DNA of 64,000 nucleotides from Stenopsyche tienmushanensis (Eukaryota > Arthropoda > Insecta > Trichoptera > Stenopsychidae), in assembly GCA_008973525.1 (NCBI GenBank), contig WACJ01000106.1, positions 930,001 through 994,000 on the forward strand, given 5' to 3'. Shown piece after piece: positions 61,101 to 64,000 of this stretch. The notes below the pieces were generated by a model. It had not been told where the DNA came from. It searched no databases and saw only the letters and a list, made by a program, of their open reading frames with translations. Both the position numbers and the translations under genes were made by a program. Position 1 is the first letter of the stretch. Each line of letters begins with the position of its first letter.

Positions 61101-63958
61101 ATGCGTTAATTAGTAATTAATTTTTTTAACTCATTATATAAAATTTACTGAAACTAAACAACAGTACAGTTTTATTTAAAAAAATATTGTTCTCATTGAT
61201 ATAATCTAAACTTTAGATTCTAAAGCATATACAAAGACGTTCCACGCTGGAAAAATTAAACGTTTTCCTCTAACATAACAGATGTGTTATAATAATCCAT
61301 GCGAACCCAATCCAAACCATGCGAGCCACCACAAACAAAGATGAAGCAGGCAAAGAGTAATAAAAATTTGATAGCGAACCTTTCTCACCTTAGGACCCAC
61401 GATGGATGAGGTATATTTGATGATTTCAGTATCGGGTGGTAAACGGACACCACCCAAAATAGATGCATTATCACTATAAAGAAAACTTCACATCAATAAA
61501 ACAAGCCAATATAATCCATGGGTTATACTAATGCATATATGTATTAATATTTGAAGAGGAATTGTTGTCATCGATTACTTATAACTTTATAAAAATTGTG
61601 TCATAAAGAATAAGAAAATAAAAATAATAATCCCCCAGACAAATATTTGACAATTTGTCAATACATTATCGTCGGGAGACAAAATTATACATCCTTTAAA
61701 AACATTATCAAACACTACAACACCATTAACACTATGGATACCGGTGATACCGTGTTCATTAACACTTGAATATCTGAAATTGCATAACAAATTATCAATG
61801 TATAAAGAAATTGCAATAAGTTTTCTACTATGCAACAGTGCAAGTTCAATTGAACGCGCAGTCACCAGCGTAAGTTTAGCTGTTTACCTTGCGGTAGCCA
61901 TAGTGTTAACTTTCCTGTGTCAATTATGTTTCTAAAAATACACATATTTAAGTCTTCCCATCAATAATGTGTTAACACATTTAATATCAGATAAAAGATA
62001 CACACCTTCCTTCCAAAGCAGCACTGGAAGCCAAGCAAAAAAAAAGTGGTTGTGAATATGTACCAAAGCAATAAATATAATAATTAAGAACTCAATTTTT
62101 TTGCCATAAGAGCTAAATCAAATTGTATGAAATATTTTATCATCTAACATCAACAATAATTGAATTAAAGATTTTGACGCTCAAATGTCAATCATAATTA
62201 TGCATATCGTTAAAATATCTGTAAGCTTTCATCAAATATAAATTTAATATATAGAAAAGCATACTAGTATAATTCAATACTTCAGGATGCTTAAAAAATA
62301 ATTTACAACTTACATCTTTCGGTTGTAAGTAGTTTTTTCAATTTAAATTTTTAAAAATCTAACAAATCATATATTGAATATGGCAAAGTGAAGATTTGCA
62401 TGATAATTCTGTTGATGGATAATATAAATCAAATTTATTACAATCAATTAAAAATGTACAAATTTATCGATGAATTTAAAAAATGCAAATTAGACAGTGA
62501 TGAGGAATTTTTATGACTTAAAAAGTTAATGTATTAATTTAATTCCCACTACTAATTCATCAACCCAGTAGTACATTTTTTATACCTGAGAATCGTATGA
62601 GGGAGATTAGAAATAGAATCTAAACTAGGGTGACGATCCTTATCCGAAGATCCACTACCTCCAGTAGAACCGAGGGCGAAAGGATTGTTGAACATGGAAG
62701 AGTTCTTAAATAAAAGTTAAAAAGAAGTTTTAAATTTAAATCCAATCTTGTTATTGAACATAAAAGATAATAGAAAACGAGCCAAACCTTTCCTCCTTTA
62801 TGCGAAGCAGCCGCGACGGCAGCCTGATAGGCGTTCTGAGCCATCGCCGCTTGCGCCATGATGAGATCGCCTCGAAGTAATGCCATTTCTTTATCTTTTA
62901 AAGAAGATGAACTACTCGAACTTTTTCCGGAGCTTCCGCTATTTACACCCTGGGCTAAATAAGCTCCGCTCAAAGCACTCGCTTTGGCTGCAGCTGACGA
63001 TGATGATTTTCCTGAAAATTGAGTTAAACAGTTACAAAAATACATTATTAGTTCTAAAATCTTTAGCGATAAATGTTTTCTTTCAGCAGTAATATAATAT
63101 TTTACTAGAATGCTTATTAGATGAAGATGAAGGGGTAGAATGCGTTGCCGCTTTTCCATGAGAGCCTGCTAAGCTATTGAGGCCACCGAGGGATGACAAG
63201 TCCGGATGCCATTGATAAACTTTGAGCATTTGATAGTGACGGGGATGAAGTCTTTGGCAAACCATATGATGATCCTAAAATTAAAAATATCATTTAAATG
63301 AGTTACATGCAAAAATATAATCGATAACTACGCATTCTGACGATTTGAAGCCAAGATAATTGATCTACAATTCCGATATAAATAATTTGTCTTACTCATA
63401 TTATTCTGAGAGTTTGACTGCCCTTGGGAAGAGCTAGTTGGATGAACTAGATTTTTCTTTATTATGAGACCGATGAGAAGGACCGCGCGGCGCGCGAGGA
63501 GCTCGCGTCGAGCCCCCTCTAACGCCGCCGCTGCCGGCTCCGCCACCGAGCGCACCCAAAGCGGCTGCATATGGATCGGGTGGAAAAGCGGTAAGTCCTG
63601 ATGCCTGCAACCGAGCGAGATAATCTTGAGCTGCCAATTGAGATGCCATCGACCACCATGCCGCACCTGAAAAAGCAACCAATTGTATAATCCCATAGCT
63701 AATATAATATATAGGATATTCATCAGAAAAATATATTACTCGCTGCCGGATGCAACCCTAAACTGGCAGCCTGACTAGCCGCCACCGATAAGGTAGACGT
63801 GGGAGGGTACCGACCGGCGGTGGGGCCGGCACCCGTTGCACCGGCGCCGAGTAGACCGAATCCGCTCATGGCTCCGGCTCCCGCGCCGGGAAATCCGCCT
63901 CCTCCTCCTAGCAACGAAGCCGCCGCTGCCTGTGATGACACATCGCGGCCCCAATATG
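30477..63958 (-). CDS. tou: Toutatis/BAZ2-type chromatin-remodelling subunit, 5' end outside window
   Basis: Forty-three exons join with consistent phases except at three noted +1 breaks: about 9.15 kb, about 3,050 codons. Domain order is low-complexity N-terminus, AT-hook-like motifs, MBD/TAM, long charged helix, DDT, WHIM-type blocks, two PHD fingers, bromodomain and stop, as in BAZ2A/BAZ2B and fly Toutatis. These are nuclear non-catalytic partners of ISWI ATPases. Exon ends, 5' to 3': 63958-63740, 63666-63396, 63274-63106, 63011-62788, 62704-62586, 62023-62006, 61473-61389, 58479-58348, 58277-58106, 57097-56930, 56331-56185, 55780-55658, 55587-55381, 54984-54824, 54731-54542, 54469-54345, 54130-53973, 52563-52431, 52206-52120, 49041-48181, 45928-45863, 45577-45533, 39615-39446, 39359-39210, 39132-39016, 38942-38796, 38723-38405, 38328-37797, 37726-37593, 37433-37258, 36748-36566, 35729-34532, 34461-34332, 34243-34094, 34011-33660, 33586-33456, 33367-33246, 33164-32990, 32912-32776, 32708-32197, 31117-30970, 30838-30695, 30618-30477. 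The start codon is beyond 64000. Confidence 0.92.
31271..31500 (+). repeat. Dispersed repeat, copy 2
   Basis: Pair of 11535-11760. It has a short + frame (31309-31512; SLLKELNNLSK). It lies in the tou intron 31118-32196 on the opposite strand, about 140 bases before a LINE fragment. Confidence 0.65.
31620..32125 (+). mobile_element. LINE reverse-transcriptase fragment
   Basis: The frame 31636-32031 reads RLALVPKPSKATTRPLCMLD, a LLDRQYGFRLGGSTLGAVE block and TLDIKNAFNSVSW. After a shift comes MGVPQGSVPGS. These are successive motifs of R1-type LINE reverse transcriptases, up to just before the YADD box. It is antisense within a tou intron. Confidence 0.8.
32197..32708 (-). CDS. tou: tou exon 40: acidic Ser/Asn-rich linker between PHD2 and bromodomain
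   Basis: 512 nt, open throughout. Composition is Asn/Ser/Asp/Glu-rich (DNMRMDIENPDGYHEGMNED) with no domain. Good donor (AAAG/GTAACT on -) and acceptor; phases match both neighbours. Presumably a disordered spacer. Confidence 0.85.
32776..33164 (-). CDS. tou: tou exons 38-39: second PHD finger
   Basis: Exons 32990-33164 and 32776-32912. The first base of exon 38 completes the WYC-FEC end of PHD1. PHD2 then follows: KVCIVCGGRM, IPCALCPRAYHQDC and WYCVNC, a full Cys4-His-Cys3 set. The distal part (APPKKPRNAKKT) is basic, then Ser-rich. PHD fingers bind histone tails; the ligand cannot be predicted here. Confidence 0.9.
33246..33586 (-). CDS. tou: tou exons 36-37: helical linker and first PHD finger
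   Basis: Exon 36 (33456-33586) has QTTAQLAMILHALESAIAWD then KSIMKA, the helix that precedes the PHD finger in BAZ2 proteins. Exon 37 (33246-33367) has NCQFCQSGDSEDKLLLCDGC, DKGYHTYC and ends at GDW, completed by YCFEC in exon 38. All eight zinc ligands are present. Confidence 0.92.
33660..34461 (-). CDS. tou: tou exons 33-35: WHIM3-type block and following linker
   Basis: Exon 33 (34332-34461) gives HGWWRITDTDQLKEILSKL and HLRGVREKELQNS, the 'GWW...LRGIREK' block of BAZ2/WSTF-type proteins. Exon 34 (34094-34243) continues with DRVIALNGGFPGPDSPDGF. Exon 35 (33660-34011) has VEALEDRVAAASMQVKGW and RARLLTLEGAIERRYLRPPL, then a Ser/Thr/Pro-rich tail. Confidence 0.88.
34532..35729 (-). CDS. tou: tou exon 32: 1.2 kb disordered exon
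   Basis: 1198 nt, fully open. The protein is Asn/Ser/Asp/Glu/Lys-rich with sumoylation-like IKPE and VKNE segments, and no fold is apparent. The end, CKINGLPKKLDGNYVPKDLR, joins exon 33 in frame, which confirms the donor. It is the largest exon of the gene in the window. Confidence 0.88.
35831..36261 (+). mobile_element. Helitron-like repeat in a tou intron
   Basis: Starts A/TCTAATATATAAAA, contains two GCCATACCGTTCATC units and ends near GCGCTGGGTACCAGTTAA before T. Compared with 49578-49851 (CTAG end), the 3' terminus has mutated to TTAA. It occupies about half of intron 35730-36565. Confidence 0.65.
36566..38723 (-). CDS. tou: tou exons 27-31: WHIM-type blocks and linkers
   Basis: Exon 27 (38405-38723): SWKLAERLRVRPYAALDPTT and LRQIDASLDNLTQLRKERYL, the helical region after DDT. 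Exon 28 (37797-38328): RIKMLHSRKV then an acidic stretch. Exon 29 (37593-37726): SDTQLQNLIAGSHALRATCY. Exon 30 (37258-37433): RYWRRYWSLSKCGGVFVEG, the conserved WHIM2-like core, then SRGRKKRGRPG, an AT-hook. Exon 31 (36566-36748): acidic linker. Introns between are 65-150 bases except 36749-37257, which is 509 bases of plain AT-rich DNA. Intron 37434-37592 has a short mariner TIR-like relic (ttaggggaacctgatagt) at 37502. Confidence 0.88.
38796..39359 (-). CDS. tou: tou exons 24-26: DDT domain, with a +1 frame break
   Basis: Exon 24 (39210-39359): RIPGLKLPGQAMADILMVFE and FLHNF, then a one-base shift, then QTLGF. Exon 25 (39016-39132): DMEALPTLNTLQMALLPDCC and DLISVLTHLLACAI. Exon 26 (38796-38942): GRHTTILGQTLRTNEITPAN and LLRIYLYASATGEVKAL. 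The DDT domain contacts ISWI-type ATPases. The extra base lies in CCC (39227-39229 on +); without it, length and frame agree with both neighbours. Confidence 0.9.
39446..39615 (-). CDS. tou: tou exon 23: basic coiled segment before DDT
   Basis: 170 nt encoding ERERRRQHMTLVKQLDGRRR and a run of Arg/Glu/Lys/Leu (LLKERRLEQRKKELELLAEL), the end of the long charged helix typical of insect Toutatis and BAZ2 proteins. Confidence 0.88.
40440..40668. mobile_element. Mariner N-terminal relic joined to hAT fragment
   Basis: On + 40470-40600 gives PEMVKKIHKMVLDDHRL and VHELSDHRKYPRKY, like the 'KKIHK..LDDRK.K..EIA' part of mariner transposases. 40600-40668 has the hAT family block AACTGGTCCGCTTTTCGGAT. 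Confidence 0.5.
41071..41296. mobile_element. piggyBac-like MITE, copy 1
   Basis: Begins CCCTTTGATAAATATGCAC and ends ACTAATCAAAGGG, with TTAA immediately after (41297-41300) and TCAA, one change from TTAA, before. Shares internal blocks (CGTTTCAATTAA, TTCCAACGAA, ACTCACTAATCAAAGGG) with copy 2 at 46811-47043. Confidence 0.65.
43620..45230 (+). mobile_element. Mariner element split by other insertions
   Basis: The left piece has LVDHKLKLREIAD (43640-43690). The right piece from about 44785 has VFTVLHQHLTMRKLCLKWVP and a NSKRSLDLFQRIKKQVF block, both from the same mariner transposase region that is contiguous at 7850-8170. About 1.1 kb of unrelated DNA, including the hAT element 43830-44701, lies between. 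Confidence 0.6.
43830..44701. mobile_element. Nonautonomous hAT element nested in the mariner
   Basis: Ends are CATGGGTTCCCAACC (left) and CATGGGTTCCCAGCG (complement of right). The flanks ATTTAACT (43822-43829) and GTTTAACT (44702-44709) are an 8-bp duplication with one mismatch. A + frame of 143 codons (44191-44622) inside matches nothing I know. Confidence 0.7.
45533..45928 (-). CDS. tou: tou exons 21-22: charged helix
   Basis: Exon 21 (45863-45928, 66 nt) ARRKRQEELEKQRHEDQTRK; exon 22 (45533-45577, 45 nt) ERELKRQQAVMLKEQ. Both begin and end in phase 0 and continue the helix of exons 18-19 into exon 23. Confidence 0.88.
45929..48180 (-). other. tou: Intron between tou exons 20 and 21
   Basis: AT-rich, no exon seen. 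Contains the second piggyBac-like MITE at 46811-47043. Confidence 0.5.
46811..47043. mobile_element. piggyBac-like MITE, copy 2
   Basis: TTAA (46807-46810) then CCCTTTGATGAGTATGCAC. The other end is ACTAATCAAAGGG followed by TCAA. Termini and TTAA target fit the piggyBac superfamily; at 233 bp it cannot code for a transposase. Confidence 0.7.
48181..49041 (-). CDS. tou: tou exon 20: 861-nt symmetric cassette-like exon
   Basis: An open frame of exactly 287 codons between an acceptor (TTTTGACAG) and a donor (CCG/GTATGTG). It is phase 0 at both ends, so inclusion or skipping keeps the frame. It would split the charged helix between LME of exon 19 and ARRKRQ of exon 21. The protein is Ser/Asn/Lys-rich, with TMNLTLTAVPTSNPNAPTL and an acidic VDVIDLVEDLEDD, which resembles a SUMO-interaction motif. 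Readthrough of the donor would end the protein five codons later in VCVI and a stop, so it could also serve as an alternative last exon. A separate single-exon gene starting at 48978 is less likely, because the frame is open upstream to the acceptor. Confidence 0.7.
49578..49851 (-). mobile_element. Helitron-like nonautonomous element, complete ends
   Basis: On the minus strand it starts TCTAATATATAAAAATGAAT and ends CGCTGGGTACCAGCTAG. The base before TC is A and the base after CTAG is T. TC...CTAG ends in an A/T site without duplication are Helitron hallmarks. 274 bp, no Rep/helicase coding. Best-preserved of five copies. Confidence 0.7.
50490..50940 (+). mobile_element. Mariner transposase fragment
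   Basis: SEHLGCRKISARWVPRLLSG, then RIITCDAIWVHHYSPENKRI, TKIFWNSKDISLIDFLHDGQ and YYRQLLDDAKVAYHN. This is the central part of a mariner transposase including the first Asp block, with a stop at the join between two frames. Confidence 0.75.
52120..52563 (-). CDS. tou: tou exons 18-19: Ala/Arg/Gln-rich charged helix
   Basis: Exon 18 (52431-52563): LEEAQRALGGIGGATLAVEQ, then RIELARQQQAAREARKD. Exon 19 (52120-52206): ARLAREQERSEKAEQAKRDR, then EARNQQLME. This is a characteristic stretch following the MBD in insect Toutatis-like proteins. Phases agree with exons 17 and 20/21. Confidence 0.9.
52624..53278. mobile_element. Nonautonomous hAT element with perfect target duplication
   Basis: Left end CAGGGCCGTAAATAGAG, complement of right end CAAAGCCGTAACTAGGG. 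The flanks ATCTTTAA (52616-52623) and ATCTTTAA (53279-53286) are an identical 8-bp duplication. 655 bp, no transposase frame. It carries the family blocks CAAAGCAGGCACCCGCCACG and TATCAGCGGTCTGTAAAGCG. Confidence 0.88.
53336..53969 (+). mobile_element. Deleted mariner element inserted at a tou 5' splice site
   Basis: Left TIR TTTGAGGATCATCTAAAAAG and complement of right TIR CAAAGGGATCATCCCGAAAG, both continuing TAAGGTT. TA lies outside on each side (53334-53335 and 53970-53971). Inside are HVTKWVRLFREGRTDTRDEA, then LTDLHDEFPDNSRSLLSDIV and EHRQNRMITARV, mariner transposase blocks with deletions. The right TA is part of the GTA at the start of the tou intron after exon 17. Confidence 0.82.
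53973..54130 (-). CDS. tou: tou exon 17: end of MBD/TAM domain, altered splice donor
   Basis: YLEKNPCPPLTKENFSFSSR, PLVGTFLQMTPTFGLPGAEP, SETEVAKR. With the donor at AAAAG/GTACAA the length is 158 nt, and the last codon joins exon 18 as AKR-LEEAQ. A donor inside the mariner TIR (GTAAG/GTTACA, exon start 53946) keeps phase and adds nine codons, YKGIIPKVR. A stronger-looking donor, AAA/GTAAGG, would break the frame. Confidence 0.85.
54345..54731 (-). CDS. tou: tou exons 15-16: MBD/TAM domain
   Basis: Exon 15 (54542-54731): LNPELQEKLKAAIGDPSSTI, acidic Ser-rich ESESEGPWESCPSDSEGGDP, then LRVPLSIG. Exon 16 (54345-54469): WKRETLMKGLSRSGSIKGDV and IYYPPDAHSSVKIKNAQDLI. GWKRE...GDVIYY is the MBD/TAM core of BAZ2 proteins, which in this family binds DNA or RNA with little methyl-CpG selectivity. 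Confidence 0.9.
54824..55780 (-). CDS. tou: tou exons 12-14: AT-hook-like and linker region
   Basis: Exon 12 (55658-55780): EWKNTNRSSKTPEDMGNSLS and PPPPER. Exon 13 (55381-55587): RRKPGAKPRRVIQDS, SPSLGHHRDRDMGMGGLAHL. Exon 14 (54824-54984): GRPRNLGRGVSKPKKNTVAS and LGIRPALAHQYLQEAADL. RRKPGAKPRR and EGRPRNLGRG are short basic AT-hook-like motifs. The longest intron here, 54985-55380, is plain. Confidence 0.85.
56185..57097 (-). CDS. tou: tou exons 10-11
   Basis: Exon 10 (56930-57097): LSKELLQSIANQSGLNLAAL and EKQFAEQFGSASS. Exon 11 (56185-56331): LNLSSKPSPSPQLNASNLSQ and EDTPLNLCLKANSR. PLNLCLK resembles the PxDLS-type motif bound by the corepressor CtBP. Intron 56332-56929 is 598 bases of AT-rich DNA without features. 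Confidence 0.82.
57098..58105. other. tou: Intron between tou exons 9 and 10, filled with repeats
   Basis: 57180-57780 is an unclassified, more GC-balanced repeat (minus frame 57438-57686). 57800-58085 is a mariner relic on +: VVQERCLHPKKILFVVHFGQ, FFTDGAGNAELYQ and QHDGTTCHTTRENI in shifting frames, the same mariner type as 6507-7200. Confidence 0.55.
58106..58479 (-). CDS. tou: tou exons 8-9
   Basis: Exon 8 (58348-58479): VPGTTNRGRKKTISLDPPHV and RGGPAKRPKL. NRGRKK and AKRPKL are AT-hook/nuclear-localisation-like. Exon 9 (58106-58277): YGHLPLAHQNSTSSSSAAGG, VEVIKLPTGSSSS. Both in phase. Confidence 0.83.
59720..60777 (+). mobile_element. Mariner element with TIRs, interrupted by a Helitron-like insert
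   Basis: Left end TTAGGGTGACCTGAAAGTAT and complement of right end TTAGGGGGACCCGAAAGTAT, with TA outside both. The left half has SLRDELRTRRPSNFDNDALK and SLIESDPQQTMDHL; the right half has VILFHDNAHLHEEKLTLDKM. The N- and C-terminal halves of a mariner transposase are separated by 60157-60519. Confidence 0.75.
60157..60519 (-). mobile_element. Helitron-like copy nested in mariner
   Basis: The minus strand starts A/TCTAATATATAAAAATGA (right border 60519), has two GCTGCCATACCGTTCAT units, and is truncated near CTTCTGTGGCA at the other end. Confidence 0.65.
61389..62704 (-). CDS. tou: tou exons 5-7, including an 18-nt microexon
   Basis: Exon 5 (62586-62704): NSSMFNNPFALGSTGGSGSS, HPSLDSISNLPHTIL. 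Exon 6 (62006-62023) is only 18 nt and encodes AALEG plus parts of two Ser codons. Exon 7 (61389-61473): DNASILGGVRLPPDTEIIKY, TSSIVGPK. All junctions have AG acceptors and GT donors, and phases agree (leftover 2, 2, 0). Introns 62024-62585 (562 bases) and 61474-62005 (532 bases) hold nothing else recognisable. Confidence 0.8.
62788..63958 (-). CDS. tou: tou exons 1-4 of the window: Ala/Gly/Ser-rich N-terminal region, two apparent +1 breaks
   Basis: Exon 1 (63740-63958): AYWGRDVSSQAAAASLLGGG, AGAMSGFGLLGAGATGAGPT. Exon 2 (63396-63666): AAWWSMASQLAAQDYLARLQ, PPDPYAAALGALGGGAGSGG, HRSHNKEKSSSSN then a stop; the next natural sequence, SSSQGQSNSQNNM, is +1. Exon 3 (63106-63274): SSYGLPKTSSPSLSNAQSLS MASGL, then +1 to SSLGGLNSLAGSHGKAATHS. 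Exon 4 (62788-63011): SSSSAAAKASALSGAYLAQG, LRGDLIMAQAAMAQNAYQAA. Removing one base from each of exons 2 and 3 restores phase. GC content is higher here. The acceptor of exon 1 is at 63959, so more 5' exons lie outside. Confidence 0.75.
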
Positions 63959-64000
63959 CTGAAATATTATTATTCATGATGTAAATCTTGCACAACATTT

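Larger units (their letters stand above)
58480..61388 (-). other. tou: 2.9 kb intron between tou exons 7 and 8
   Basis: AT-rich; the only recognisable contents are a mariner at 59720-60777 with a Helitron-like copy inside it (60157-60519). Confidence 0.5.

Overview
This is a stretch of AT-rich insect nuclear DNA. The evidence is intron-rich genes with GT/AG junctions, an insect-type BAZ2/Toutatis chromatin gene, an angiotensin-converting-enzyme-like peptidase, a LEDGF/JASPer-type reader, and many decayed mariner, hAT, Helitron-like, piggyBac-like and LINE copies. The order cannot be fixed from the sequence. No CRISPR array, rRNA gene or tRNA gene was seen.

Layout. 1-1.9 kb (+): last exon of a four-pass membrane protein of unknown function. 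3.35-6.47 kb (-): thirteen exons of a peptidase-M2 (ACE-like) gene whose first exon was not found. 6.5-16.1 kb: a repeat-rich gap with a mariner with terminal inverted repeats (TIRs), an intact nonautonomous hAT, a Helitron-like copy, an element with about 40-bp TIRs and a perfect 25-bp hairpin. 16.35-23.76 kb (+): a 17-exon PWWP plus integrase-binding-domain gene, with a LINE, a Tc1 and a composite repeat in its introns. 24-30.3 kb: mariner and hAT debris around a long AT-rich stretch. 30.48-63.96 kb (-): 43 exons of a toutatis/BAZ2-type gene, 5' end outside the window. Reading from the N-terminus it encodes low-complexity Ala/Gly/Ser sequence, AT-hook-like motifs, an MBD/TAM domain, a long charged helix, a DDT domain, WHIM-type motifs, two PHD fingers and a C-terminal bromodomain.

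Two of the three multi-exon genes are chromatin readers: PWWP/IBD, and MBD/DDT/PHD/bromodomain. Nothing in the sequence shows that they act together.

Main points. (1) A mariner sits in the TA of the GTA that begins a toutatis intron. With a neighbouring hAT it makes up most of that intron, and its TIR offers alternative donor sites. (2) An 861-nt, phase 0-0 exon carrying a SUMO-interaction-like motif interrupts the charged helix of toutatis. (3) The ACE-like protein has about 75 low-complexity residues between two normally disulfide-paired cysteines, plus altered active-site residues. (4) Five separate +1 frame breaks occur in otherwise well-formed exons of three genes. Assembly insertions are the likeliest cause, but the shared sign is notable.
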